Assembly: GCF_006517535.1 (NCBI RefSeq)
Contig: NZ_VHQH01000001.1
Span: 284,113 to 348,112, forward strand
Reading direction: 5' to 3'
Length of the DNA: 64,000 nt
Source of the DNA: Schumannella sp. 10F1B-5-1
GTDB taxonomy: Bacteria; Actinomycetota; Actinomycetes; Actinomycetales; Microbacteriaceae
Numbering within the stretch: the first letter of the stretch is position 1; each line of letters begins with the position of its first letter. The position numbers and the translations under genes are program-made. The notes under the pieces are model-generated. The model did no database searches. It worked only from the letters and a program-made list of their open reading frames with translations, and had not been told where the DNA came from. This document shows positions 1 to 8,044 of the stretch, one piece after another.

Positions 1-315
1 GGCAAGACTCAGGGCGGCGGCGGTCGTCTCGCCGACGGCGGCGACGCGCGTGATCTCGGGCACCCGGATGCGCTGGCTGACCAGCACATCGACGGTCGTC
101 GCGCTCGTCACCACGAGCCAGTCGAAGCGCCCCAGCTCGAGCTCGCCGAGCGCGGCCGACAGCTTGTCGGGGTCGTCGGTGCTGGCGAAGTTGATCATCG
201 GCGCGACCACCGGGAACGCGCCGTGCGTGCGCAGCTCGGCCGCGACGCCGTCGCCCCACTTGCCGCCGCGCGGCACGAGCACGCGCCAGCCGCCGAGCGA
301 CTTGTCGCCGGTCAC
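1..315 (-). CDS. hemD: Uroporphyrinogen-III synthase (partial, cut by left edge)
   Basis: This cytoplasmic enzyme would cyclise hydroxymethylbilane and invert ring D to give uroporphyrinogen III. Only about the first 105 codons are present. The GTG start overlaps the hemC stop as GTGA, so translation is probably coupled. The visible part has an LVPRGG stretch near the N-terminus and a VVTSATTVDVL segment, as expected for the first HemD domain. The call rests on these stretches and on the position directly downstream of hemC. A fusion further along cannot be excluded, because the rest lies outside the window. Confidence 0.85.
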   Translation of the reverse strand, partial: MTGDKSLGGWRVLVPRGGKWGDGVAAELRTHGAFPVVAPMINFASTDDPDKLSAALGELELGRFDWLVVTSATTVDVLVSQRIRVPEITRVAAVGETTAAALSLA

Positions 316-1265
316 GAGGCGGCTCCGCCGGAGCCCGCGCCGGAGCCCCCGCCGAGCGGGGCGAGGTCGGCGGCGCCGTGCGCCAGCAGCTCCTCGGCGA
401 CGCGCTGGCCGAGCTCGGCCGACGGGTCGCGCGCATCCTCGGGGTACATGGCGTGCGAGGCGGTCAGCTCGGCGGTGCCGTCGGGCGCGTAGACGCGGGC
501 CGAGAGGAACAGCAGCCCGTCTTCGAGGATCGCGTGGGCGCCGATCGGCGCCGCGCATCCGGCCTCGAGGCGGGCGAGCACGGCACGCTCGGCCTCGACG
601 GCCAGGCGGGTCGGGCGGTGGTCGAGCTTCGCGACCTTGCTCCCCTCGCCCGCGCGCACCTCGACCGCGAGGGCGCCCTGGCCCGGCGCGGTCGGCCAGT
701 CGCTCAGGCTCAGCAGCTGGGTCACCGGCTGCAGGCGGTCGAGCCGCTCGAGCCCGGCGACGGCGAGCACGATCGCGTCGAGGCGGCGCTCGGCGTCGAC
801 CTCCTCGTCGGCTCCCGTCACGCGCGCCAGGCGGGTGTCGATGTTGCCGCGGATGTCGACCAGCTCCAGGTCGCCGCGCTGCATCGCGAGCTGCGCGCGG
901 CGGCGGGGCGAGCCCGTGCCGACGCGGGCCCCGGCCGGCAGACCGGCGAGGTCGAGGCCGTCGCGGGCGATGAGCGCGTCGCGCGCATCCGCCCGCTTCG
1001 GGATCGCCGCGATCTCGAGGCCCTCGGCCGGCGCGGTCGGCAGGTCCTTGAGGGAGTGCACGACCGCATCCACCTCGCCGGCCAGCAGCGCCTCGCGCAG
1101 GGCCGTCGCGAAGACGCCGGTTCCGCCGAGGGAGGCGAGGGAGGCGGTGCTGCGGTCGCCGTGCGACTCGATCGGCACCAGCTGGGCGTCGCCCAGACGC
1201 GTGGCCACCTGGCCGGACTGGGCGAGGGCGAGGGCGCTTCCGCGCGTTCCGATGCGCAGGGTCAC
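312..1265 (-). CDS. hemC: Hydroxymethylbilane synthase (porphobilinogen deaminase)
   Basis: HemC joins four porphobilinogen molecules into hydroxymethylbilane. The 317-residue length is normal for the family. The N-terminus reads VTLRIGTRGSALALAQSG, the family signature. The cysteine in LEAGCAAPIGAHA should carry the dipyrromethane cofactor. A VVHSLKDLPT stretch is also typical. The GTG start overlaps the upstream cpfC stop (GTGA), and the stop overlaps the hemD start, so cpfC, hemC and hemD are read as one coupled unit. No oddities were seen. Confidence 0.97.
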   Translation of the reverse strand: MTLRIGTRGSALALAQSGQVATRLGDAQLVPIESHGDRSTASLASLGGTGVFATALREALLAGEVDAVVHSLKDLPTAPAEGLEIAAIPKRADARDALIARDGLDLAGLPAGARVGTGSPRRRAQLAMQRGDLELVDIRGNIDTRLARVTGADEEVDAERRLDAIVLAVAGLERLDRLQPVTQLLSLSDWPTAPGQGALAVEVRAGEGSKVAKLDHRPTRLAVEAERAVLARLEAGCAAPIGAHAILEDGLLFLSARVYAPDGTAELTASHAMYPEDARDPSAELGQRVAEELLAHGAADLAPLGGGSGAGSGGAAS

Positions 1266-2464
1266 GGGGCGATCCCCGCCGCGGCCGGCTTGAAGCCCGC
1301 CCGCACGTTCTCGCAGCACCCGGGTCGGCAGACGTCGAACCAGGGGCCCAGCTCGGTGACCGAGGGGCGCTCGGCGACCGGGGTGCCGTTCACGCGCTCG
1401 AGCACGAGGTCGACCAGACCGGTGACGTAGGCGGGGTCGACGCCCGGCGTCGGCGTGCGCAGGGCGACCATCCCGTGCTCCTCCGCGGTCTCCATCGCCT
1501 CGGTGTCGAGGTCCCAGAGCACCTCCATGTGGTCGCTGACGAAGCCGAGCGGCACGATCACGACGGCCTTGGCGCCCTCGCCGGCGGCCTCCTCGATCGC
1601 GTCGTTGATGTCGGGTTCGAGCCACGGCTGCGTCGGCGGCCCCGAGCGCGACTGGTAGACGAGCGACCACGGCACATCGGGCTCGCCGACCTGCTCCATC
1701 ACGAAGCCGGCCACCGCGAGGTGCTGCGCGGCGTACGCGCCGCCCTCGCCGAAGTCGCGGTCGCGCGGGCCCGAGCGCACGGCGTCGTCGGTCGGGATGC
1801 TGTGGGTCGAGAACATGACCCGGATCTGCTCGCGCGCGATGCCGCGACCCAGCAGATCGGTCAGCGCATCCCGCACGCCCTCCTCGAAGGGGGCGACGAA
1901 GCCGGGGTGGTCGAAGAACTGACGCACCTTGTCGATCTGGATGCGATCGCCCAGCCCGGTCTCGTCGAGCGTGCGGGCGAAGTCCTCGCGGTACTGGCGG
2001 CAGCTCGAGAACGAGCTGTAGGCGCTCGTCGCGACCGCGATGAGCTTGCTGAAGCCGCGGTCGGCGGCCTCGGTCACGGCATCCGCCATGTACGGGTCCC
2101 AGTTGCGGTTGCCCCAGATCACCGGCAGCGCGATGTCGCGGCGGGCCAGCTCGTCTTCGAGGGCCGCCTTGAGTGCGCGGTTCTGGTCGTTGATCGGGCT
2201 CACGCCGCCGAAGTGGCGGTAGTGGTGTGCGACCTCCTCGAGACGCTCGTCGGGGATGCCGCGGCCGCGCGTGACGTTGCGCAGGAACGGGATGACGTCG
2301 TCCTGTCCCTCCGGCCCGCCGAAGCCGGCCAGCAGGATCGCGTCGTAGGCCACCGGCTCGACCACGTGCTCGGGGCCGCATGCGGCGGCCTCGGTGGCGT
2401 ACGGGACGCGCACCTCGCCGAGTCCGCCGGCGACCGCATCCACGCCGTTGTTGGTGATGCTCAC
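1262..2464 (-). CDS. cpfC: Coproporphyrin III ferrochelatase
   Basis: This ferrochelatase inserts ferrous iron into coproporphyrin III in the coproporphyrin-dependent pathway used by Actinobacteria and Firmicutes. The protein is 400 residues long. It has LLAGFGGPEG near the start, YRHFGGVSPIN, and the FSTHSIP stretch with the metal-site histidine. Cysteines in SSFSSCRQY and in the C-terminal CRPGCC group resemble the [2Fe-2S] ligands known in mycobacterial ferrochelatase; a cluster here is inferred. The GTG start overlaps the hemQ stop, and an in-frame extension upstream has no family similarity. The first roughly 35 residues are an extra N-terminal segment. Confidence 0.95.
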   Translation of the reverse strand: MSITNNGVDAVAGGLGEVRVPYATEAAACGPEHVVEPVAYDAILLAGFGGPEGQDDVIPFLRNVTRGRGIPDERLEEVAHHYRHFGGVSPINDQNRALKAALEDELARRDIALPVIWGNRNWDPYMADAVTEAADRGFSKLIAVATSAYSSFSSCRQYREDFARTLDETGLGDRIQIDKVRQFFDHPGFVAPFEEGVRDALTDLLGRGIAREQIRVMFSTHSIPTDDAVRSGPRDRDFGEGGAYAAQHLAVAGFVMEQVGEPDVPWSLVYQSRSGPPTQPWLEPDINDAIEEAAGEGAKAVVIVPLGFVSDHMEVLWDLDTEAMETAEEHGMVALRTPTPGVDPAYVTGLVDLVLERVNGTPVAERPSVTELGPWFDVCRPGCCENVRAGFKPAAAGIAP

Positions 2465-3126
2465 GCGAACACCCCCAGGATGTCCGCCGGTGCGATGAGG
2501 CGGCCGGTGTAGAACGGCACCTCCTCGCGCACGTGGCGGCGGGCCTCGGTGTTGCGCAGGTGGCGCATCAGGTCGACCAGCGAGACGAGCTCCTCGGCCT
2601 CGAGGCCGAGGATCCACTCGTAGTCGCCGAGCGCGAAGCTCGCGACGGTGTTCGGCTGCACCTCGGGGTATTCGGAGCCCTTGCGACCGTGGTCGCTGAG
2701 CATCGTGCGGCGCTCGTCCTCGGGCAGCAGGTACCACTCGTAGCTGCGCACGAAGGGGTAGACCGTCAGCCACTGCTTGGGCGGCAGCCCCTTCATGAAA
2801 GCGGGTGAGTGGTTGCGGGTGAACTCGGCCTCGCGGTGCACGCCGAGGGCGTTCCACACGGGCACGAGGGCCGAGATCGGGTCGGTGCGGCGCAGGGCGC
2901 GCAGCGCCTCCTGCACGTTCTCGGGCTTGTCGCCGGTCAGCCAGACGATCAGGTCGGAGTCGGCGCGGATGCCGGACGCGTCGTAGAGCCCGCGCAGCTC
3001 GACGCCGAGGCGGTCGAGGTGGGGCAGCGCATCCTCGAGGGTGGAGCGGGTGGGGAGAGGGGCATCTCCCCGGCGGAACACGGCCCAGAGGGCATAGCCG
3101 AGCCGGTCGGGAGCGTCAGTCGACAT
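2461..3126 (-). CDS. chdC: Coproheme decarboxylase (HemQ/ChdC)
   Basis: This enzyme decarboxylates two propionates of coproheme to give haem b, the last step of the coproporphyrin pathway. The 221-residue length fits the actinobacterial group. Characteristic stretches are GYALWAVFRRG near the start, TVYPFVRSYEWYLL, whose first Tyr probably corresponds to the catalytic tyrosine, and FALGDYEWILGLEAEE. The chosen ATG has a G-rich GATGGGGATC stretch just upstream; in-frame ATGs four and five codons earlier are possible alternatives. It is followed by cpfC with a stop/start overlap, so haem-producing steps are co-translated. Confidence 0.95.
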   Translation of the reverse strand: MSTDAPDRLGYALWAVFRRGDAPLPTRSTLEDALPHLDRLGVELRGLYDASGIRADSDLIVWLTGDKPENVQEALRALRRTDPISALVPVWNALGVHREAEFTRNHSPAFMKGLPPKQWLTVYPFVRSYEWYLLPEDERRTMLSDHGRKGSEYPEVQPNTVASFALGDYEWILGLEAEELVSLVDLMRHLRNTEARRHVREEVPFYTGRLIAPADILGVFA

Positions 3127-3223
3127 GATCCCCATCATCCCACGCTGATCAGGGCGATACCTGCGCGCGGGAGGGTGTGCAGACGGGCGCTCGGCGGGGT
3201 GCTCCGCCGCCACCGCCGCGGGG

Positions 3224-3460
3224 TCAGCGGCGCTTGCCGCCGAAGACGCCCCAGGCGATCAGACCGACCGTGGTGATCGCCGCGACGGCGCCGCCGACGA
3301 CGAACGGCAGCGGGTTGTCGCGGTAGGCGACCTCGGCCTTCTTGGTGAGCTCGCCGACGCGCTTGGGCACGTTGAGCTTGTCCTCGATCGCGTCGAGCGT
3401 CTGCTCGAGGTCGGCGCGGGCCTTCGCGGCGGCGGCGCGGGCGTCGTCGGTGCTGCTCAT
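3224..3460 (-). CDS. DUF3618 small membrane protein
   Basis: A 78-residue protein of the DUF3618 type. It has a charged amphipathic N-terminal part with DARAAAAKARADLEQTLDAIEDKL, which could form a helix, and one C-terminal membrane segment (around residues 52-73) ending in basic GGKRR. Function is unknown. An AGGAGG ribosome site lies 6 nt before the ATG. It lies between the membrane-protein pair upstream and hemQ downstream, in the same direction, so it is probably transcribed with the haem genes. Assignment to DUF3618 is from the DARAAAAKARADLEQTLDAIE pattern. Confidence 0.8.
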   Translation of the reverse strand: MSSTDDARAAAAKARADLEQTLDAIEDKLNVPKRVGELTKKAEVAYRDNPLPFVVGGAVAAITTVGLIAWGVFGGKRR

Positions 3461-3555
3461 CTGAGCCTCCTGGGTCGATGGCTGGAGTCGAATGGATGCG
3501 GTGCTCGGGTCGGGCGTCGCGTCGACGCCGCCCGCAGACGGTGGGTGCGGGCGGA

Positions 3556-4044
3556 TCAGGCCCGCTGGTCGGGGCGGCCGATGCCCTTCACGACGCGCAG
3601 GTCGCGCTGCAGGCTGTCGATCGCCTCGGTCGGCACGGGCGGGATGCCGCCCTTGAGCTTGCGCCAGCCGATCAGGGCGACGATCGCGGCGGCGATCAGC
3701 AGCACGCCGGCGACGATCAGCGCCGAGGCCCAGCCGGGCAGGCCGGTCTCGCTGAGGCCGAGCACGGCGGCGGTGAGCAGCACGCCGAGCATGAACAGCA
3801 GGATGCCCACGGCGCCGAGGATGAGCCCGCCGCCGATGCCGAGCGCCTTGAGCTTGCCGATCATCTCGGCCTTCACGAGCTCGATCTCGTGGTGCACGAG
3901 CTCGCTGACCTGGTTCGGCAGGCCGCTGACCAGCTCGATCAGCGAGGGCTTGCGCGGCGGCTTCGGCAGCTTGCCGGCGCGCACGTCGGCGTCGCCGCGG
4001 GGGATGCCGGCTCCGGCGCCGGTGCTGACGCCCGGGTCAGTCAT
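3556..4044 (-). CDS. Phage-holin-like (Actinobacterial holin superfamily) membrane protein
   Basis: A 162-residue protein of the Phage_holin_3_6 type, a family widely found as chromosomal genes without a phage. A charged N-terminal half contains SLIELVSGLPNQVSELVHHEIELVKAEM, followed by two membrane segments (roughly residues 73-97 and 107-130) and a polar tail. The name reflects topology only; lytic function is not expected. Its ATG overlaps the end of the YtxH-like gene by 8 nt, so the two are coupled. Together with the DUF3618 gene it forms a small membrane-protein set inside the haem operon. Confidence 0.8.
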   Translation of the reverse strand: MTDPGVSTGAGAGIPRGDADVRAGKLPKPPRKPSLIELVSGLPNQVSELVHHEIELVKAEMIGKLKALGIGGGLILGAVGILLFMLGVLLTAAVLGLSETGLPGWASALIVAGVLLIAAAIVALIGWRKLKGGIPPVPTEAIDSLQRDLRVVKGIGRPDQRA

Positions 4045-4360
4045 CGCTCTGGCTGCGCGCGGCGTTGGCCCGGCGGGTCGCCGCGGCCTTCTTCGCGGCG
4101 GCCGAGCGCGCGGCGGCGGTGGAGCCGCGTCCGGTGGCGGCGCCGACGACCTTCTTCACGGTCTCTCCCGCGAACTCGGCCACATCCGGCGCCTTGTCGC
4201 GCACGAACTCCTCGACGTGCTCGACCTGCTTCTGCACGGCCGGGCTGCCCCAGAGGCGACCCGCGACCGCGGCGATCTGCTCGTAGCGCTCACGGCCCGC
4301 TCGGGTGCCGAGCACGTATCCCACGCCGAGTCCGGCGATGAACAGGATCCTGCCCTTCAT
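4037..4360 (-). CDS. YtxH-like membrane protein
   Basis: A 107-residue protein with one N-terminal membrane segment containing the GLGVGYVLGTRAGRERY pattern found in YtxH-like proteins, a middle part with VEEFVRDKAPDVAEFAGETVK, and a basic Ala/Lys/Arg-rich tail. Function is unknown; a cell-envelope or stress role is only inferred from relatives. A GGAGAG ribosome site lies about 8 nt before the ATG. It is the first of the three small membrane-protein genes between cgoX and chdC and overlaps the next one. Confidence 0.75.
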   Translation of the reverse strand: MKGRILFIAGLGVGYVLGTRAGRERYEQIAAVAGRLWGSPAVQKQVEHVEEFVRDKAPDVAEFAGETVKKVVGAATGRGSTAAARSAAAKKAAATRRANAARSQSDD

Positions 4361-4462
4361 GCGGTGCTCTCCGTTCCTTCCGGGTGTCCCGGTGTCGCTG
4401 TCTCTGGTGCCGCTGGGTGTCGCTGGGGTCGCGAGGTGTCGTCGATCAGCGGAATCACCAGC

Positions 4463-5911
4463 CTAGAGACGGGTGCTCTCGCCCTCGTCCGATCCCAGGA
4501 GGCGTCCAGCCTGCTCTCGGGCTCCGGCCACGACCGCGGCCAGACCGGTGCCCGATCCAGCCTCCCCCACCAGATGCATTCCGTCAACGGCATGAACCGC
4601 CGTGGATGCGCGATGCCAGGTCGCCACGGAGCTGCCGGCCAGCGCATCCACCGCCAGCTCGACGCCCGTCAGCACGGTCGCGTCGGCGAGCGCCTGCGCG
4701 ACCGGATCGGCGGGAGCGTCGTCGTAGCTGAGGCGCAGCACGTGGCGGTGGCGGCCCGGCGCAGAGGCCTCGGCGGCGTCCGCCAACCACGCCCATTTCG
4801 CCGTGGCGTGGGTCAGTGCCCGCGCCGCGACGCCGGGCGCGTCGGCGGCGACGAGCACGCCCGTGCCACGGGGAGCCGCATCCAGCCCTGCCGCGTCGAC
4901 GACCAGCGTGACGAGCGTGATCGCGCGCGACGCGGGCCGCTCGGCCTCGGGCAGCAGCGCGGGCGTCGCGAGCACGACGACCCCCTCGAGTCGTTCGCCG
5001 CCCTCGGTCGTGATCAGCGAGTTGCCCACTTCGGTCGGGTTATCGCGCGCGAACCCAACAGAAGTGGGCAACTCACCGTCCTGCGCACCGGTCGAAGCCG
5101 AGGCGGGCGGCTCCGTCGGCTCGATCGACACGACCCGCACGCCCGTGCGCACGGTGCCCCCGACCAGTTCGATGCGCGCGACCAGCGCATCCACGATGCG
5201 GTGCACGCCGCCGTCGAGCCCGGCCACTTGCGAGCCGGCGGGCGCCCGCGACCGCAGGCTCTGCACGCCGCGGGCGAGCGAGCCCTGCTGACGCATCGCC
5301 GCGATCAGACCGGGGTTGGCGCGCTCGATCGGCAGCTCGTCGGGGTGCACCGAGTGCACGCCGCGCACGACCGGCGCGACGAGTCCCTCGAGAACGCCCG
5401 CGCCCATCCGCGTGCGCACGAGCTCCCCGAGCGTGCGCGACTTCGCGCCGACCAGTCCCGGGATGAGCGAGTCCAGCTGCGCGCGGAACGCCGCCCCACC
5501 GCCGACGGCGGCGATCACGTCGGTCGCCATCGCCACGCCCGGGATGCCCAGGATGCTCGTCGCGGGCAGCGGCACCGCCGAGCCGTCGGCGCGGTGCAGC
5601 CAGGCCGGCGTGCCCGCGGGCGTGACGACGAGGTCCTTGAGGCCCAGATCGACGAGCAGGTCGTTGACCGCGCCGCTGCGGGTCGCGAACGACTCGGCCG
5701 CCGCATCCAGCTCGAGGCCGGCGACGGTCTGCCGCGCGAGCTGGCCGCCCGGGCGGTCGGATGCCTCGAGCACCACCACGGGGCGCCCGCGGCGCGCGAG
5801 CTCCCAGGCGAGCACGAGCCCGCCGACGCCGGCGCCGACCACGTAGGTGGTGGCGTAGTCCTCGGGGCGGGGGGCGGGCATCCCGTCGTCGCCGACCGGC
5901 CCTGCGCTCAT
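4463..5911 (-). CDS. cgoX: Coproporphyrinogen III oxidase (CgoX, formerly HemY/HemG), with in-frame palindrome insertion
   Basis: This FAD enzyme oxidises coproporphyrinogen III to coproporphyrin III. The 482-residue protein starts with a dinucleotide-binding motif (VVGAGVGGLVLAWELARRG) followed by VVVLEASDRPGGQL, and ends with the conserved GMHLVGEAGSGTGLAAVV segment for FAD. Residues 280-298 (ELPTSVGFARDNPTEVGNS) are encoded by a 56-bp palindromic repeat of the same family found between genes elsewhere in this window. They lie in a linker where relatives are shorter. The reading frame stays open, so the enzyme is probably functional. The gene lies 10 nt after hemE. It could be called protoporphyrinogen oxidase, but the chdC/cpfC neighbours argue for CgoX. 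Confidence 0.93.
   Translation of the reverse strand: MSAGPVGDDGMPAPRPEDYATTYVVGAGVGGLVLAWELARRGRPVVVLEASDRPGGQLARQTVAGLELDAAAESFATRSGAVNDLLVDLGLKDLVVTPAGTPAWLHRADGSAVPLPATSILGIPGVAMATDVIAAVGGGAAFRAQLDSLIPGLVGAKSRTLGELVRTRMGAGVLEGLVAPVVRGVHSVHPDELPIERANPGLIAAMRQQGSLARGVQSLRSRAPAGSQVAGLDGGVHRIVDALVARIELVGGTVRTGVRVVSIEPTEPPASASTGAQDGELPTSVGFARDNPTEVGNSLITTEGGERLEGVVVLATPALLPEAERPASRAITLVTLVVDAAGLDAAPRGTGVLVAADAPGVAARALTHATAKWAWLADAAEASAPGRHRHVLRLSYDDAPADPVAQALADATVLTGVELAVDALAGSSVATWHRASTAVHAVDGMHLVGEAGSGTGLAAVVAGAREQAGRLLGSDEGESTRL
5019..5074. repeat. Family A palindromic repeat, copy 1 (inside cgoX)
   Basis: A 56-bp inverted repeat starting GAGTTGCCCACTTC and ending with its near-complement GAAGTGGGCAACTC. 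It lies in frame in cgoX and encodes 19 residues. Four other copies of the same length lie between genes at 34411, 36861, 37970 and 38042. Confidence 0.9.
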
Positions 5912-5921
5912 GACCCCGACC

Positions 5922-6998
5922 TCACAGCTCGCCGTGCACGACGCGCACGATGCGGGTCAGCACGTCGGGATCGGTCTCGGGCGGCACGCCGTGGCCCAGG
6001 TTGACGACGTGCGCGGGGGCCGCGAGGCCGCGGTCGAGCACCTCGTCGACGTGCGAGCGCAGGGTCGACCACGGGGCCGCCAGCAGCGCCGAGTCGATGT
6101 TGCCCTGCAGCGGCGTCGTGCCGCCCAGGCGACGCGAGGCCTCGTCGAGCGGGATGCGCCAGTCGACGCCGACCGCATCCGCGCCCACGTCGCGCATGAC
6201 GTCGAGGAACTCGCCGCCGCCCAGTCCGAAGTGGATCTTGGGCACGTGCCGGTCGTCCGCGTCGGCGATGCCGCGCAGATGGCTGAGCGCGCGGGCCGAG
6301 TGCGGCGCGACCCGGCGCTGGTAGTCGCGGCGCGAGAGCGAGCCGACCCACGAGTCGAAGAGCTGCACGGCGCTCGCACCGGCTTCGACCTGGGCCTTCA
6401 GGAACTCGCCCGACACATCCGCGCACCAGTTGAGCAGCGCCGCCCAGGCGTGCGGATCGGCGTACATCATCGCCCGCGCGCGGCCCTGGTCCTTCGACGG
6501 GCCGCCCTCGACCAGGTAGCTGGCGAGCGTGTAGGGCGCGCCCGCGAATCCGATCAGCGGGGTCTCCCCCAGCTCGGCGACGGTCAGCGCCACGGCCTCG
6601 CGGATCGGGTCGAGCGCGGCGGGGTCGATCGGGCGCAGGGCCAGCACGTCCGACGCCGAGCGGATCGGACTCTCGAGCACGGGCCCGCGGCCGGCGACGA
6701 TCTCGACGCCGACGCCCGCCAGCTTGACCGGCACGACGATGTCGCTGAAGAACACCGCCGCATCCACGCCGTGCCGACGCACCGGCTGCAGCGTGATCTC
6801 GCTCGCCATGGCGGGGTTCAGGCAGGCGTCGAGCATGGCGGTGCCGACGCGCAGCTCGCGGTACTCGGGCAGACTGCGGCCGGCCTGGCGCATGAACCAG
6901 ACGGGCGTGCGCTCGGGGCGGTCGCCGCGCAGGGCCCGCACCAGCGGCGAGCGCGTCGTGCGGCCGTCGACCAGGGGATGCGCGGAGCTCAGAGTCAC
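5922..6998 (-). CDS. hemE: Uroporphyrinogen III decarboxylase
   Basis: HemE removes four acetate carboxylates from uroporphyrinogen III to give coproporphyrinogen III. The 358-residue protein has the family signature PVWFMRQAGRSLPEYR and the second motif GFAGAPYTLASYLVEGG. The substrate-site stretch FDSWVGSLSRRDY and the C-terminal VNLGHGVPPETDPD are also present. The GTG start was chosen because GGGAGG lies 9 nt upstream; an ATG three codons earlier directly abuts that ribosome site and is less likely. It heads the minus-strand haem cluster, with cgoX 10 nt downstream. hemA is transcribed away from it after one intervening gene. Confidence 0.96.
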   Translation of the reverse strand: MTLSSAHPLVDGRTTRSPLVRALRGDRPERTPVWFMRQAGRSLPEYRELRVGTAMLDACLNPAMASEITLQPVRRHGVDAAVFFSDIVVPVKLAGVGVEIVAGRGPVLESPIRSASDVLALRPIDPAALDPIREAVALTVAELGETPLIGFAGAPYTLASYLVEGGPSKDQGRARAMMYADPHAWAALLNWCADVSGEFLKAQVEAGASAVQLFDSWVGSLSRRDYQRRVAPHSARALSHLRGIADADDRHVPKIHFGLGGGEFLDVMRDVGADAVGVDWRIPLDEASRRLGGTTPLQGNIDSALLAAPWSTLRSHVDEVLDRGLAAPAHVVNLGHGVPPETDPDVLTRIVRVVHGEL

Positions 6999-7164
6999 GG
7001 GCCCCATCCTCCCACCGCGCGCCTGCGCGCTCGCCCGCGGCGTCGGCCTCTCAGCCGGACGAGAGGGATGCTCGACGTCGCTAGGGTCGGAGCACGGCGC
7101 CGAGCATCCGACTCGCTCGGCACCGGCGCCGAGGCGCGCACCAGGAGAGAAGCGAGGAGTGGCC

Positions 7165-7953
7165 GTGACCCGACTGCCGGAGAGCTTCGTCGCCGCGCTG
7201 CAGACCGCCGATCGTCGGGCGCTGCTGCGGCTCGTACCGCACGGCGAGCCGGTGGATCGGCTGCCCGCCGATCCGGGAGCGTTCATGGCGGCGCCGGCGA
7301 CCGCCGGCAAGGCCATCGCGCGCACCGTGCTGCTTCTCGCGGTCAGCGCCGGCGCCGTCGCGCTCGTGACGGTCACCGCCTGGGATCACGACGGCTTCTT
7401 CCCCTGGTTCTGGAACCCGCTCTGGCTGATCTTCCCGTGGGTGTTCCTCGCGCCGCTGTGGTTCGCCCACGTGCGGGCGATCCGGCGGGCGCCGCGCGCC
7501 GACGGCTTCCGCGCGCTCTACGCCCGCGAGCAGGCCACGGCTCGGCCCCGACTCGGCGCGATCGACGACGTGCGCGTGAGCCGCACCGAGAACGGGGGCA
7601 TCGCCGGGATCGTCGCCGCGGTGAGCGATCCGCTCGGTGCGGTGGTCGTGGGGCGCGCGGCCCCCGGCACCGATGGCGTCGCCGCGCACGAGGCGCCCGA
7701 GCCCGGCGATCAGGCGCACGTCTGGCGCCTCAGCGACGGCACGGCGCTCGTGCAGGTGCCGCGCGCGCTGCGCGATCGGCGACGGGCGGATGCGACGGCC
7801 GGCTCCCGCTCGGCGGCCGATGCCGCATCCACAGACCCCGCATCCGCCGACCTCGTCGAGCAGCTGGCCCGCCTCGGCGAGCTGCACGACCGCGGCGATC
7901 TCGACGACCACGAGTTCCGCGCGGCGAAGCGTCGTCTGCTCGGCGAGGGCTGA
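7165..7953 (+). CDS. SHOCT-domain membrane protein
   Basis: A 262-residue protein of unknown function. Two membrane segments (about residues 52-75 and 85-108) precede a soluble part of about 110 residues, and the C-terminus ends in a SHOCT motif (LVEQLARLGELHDRGDLDDHEF followed by KRRLLGEG). SHOCT domains are short C-terminal modules thought to mediate oligomerisation. The GTG start follows GAGGAG by about 5 nt; an in-frame GTG two codons earlier overlaps that site. It lies between the divergent hemE and hemA genes in the same direction as hemA. Confidence 0.7.
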   Translation: MTRLPESFVAALQTADRRALLRLVPHGEPVDRLPADPGAFMAAPATAGKAIARTVLLLAVSAGAVALVTVTAWDHDGFFPWFWNPLWLIFPWVFLAPLWFAHVRAIRRAPRADGFRALYAREQATARPRLGAIDDVRVSRTENGGIAGIVAAVSDPLGAVVVGRAAPGTDGVAAHEAPEPGDQAHVWRLSDGTALVQVPRALRDRRRADATAGSRSAADAASTDPASADLVEQLARLGELHDRGDLDDHEFRAAKRRLLGEG

Positions 7954-8001
7954 CCGGCCCGCGGAGTCGGACCGCGCGGCGAGAGCTGAGCATCCCTGCC
8001 G

Positions 8002-8017
8002 GTAAGGGTGACCTTTC
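8002..8017 (+). promoter_or_regulatory. Candidate iron-responsive (DtxR/IdeR-like) operator upstream of hemA
   Basis: GTAAGGGTGACCTTTC, an imperfect inverted repeat that matches 12 of 16 positions of the site GTAAGGGCATCCTTAC upstream of the siderophore-interacting protein gene. It also resembles the core of known IdeR boxes. A TATACG element follows at 8018-8023. Assignment to an iron regulator is inferred. Confidence 0.4.
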
Positions 8018-8044
8018 TATACGGGTGCGACGCGCGGTTTTACC

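Noticed and set aside
3556..4044. Holin gene as evidence for a prophage
   Set aside because: No endolysin, capsid or integrase genes are nearby; this family is common as a chromosomal membrane protein in Actinobacteria.
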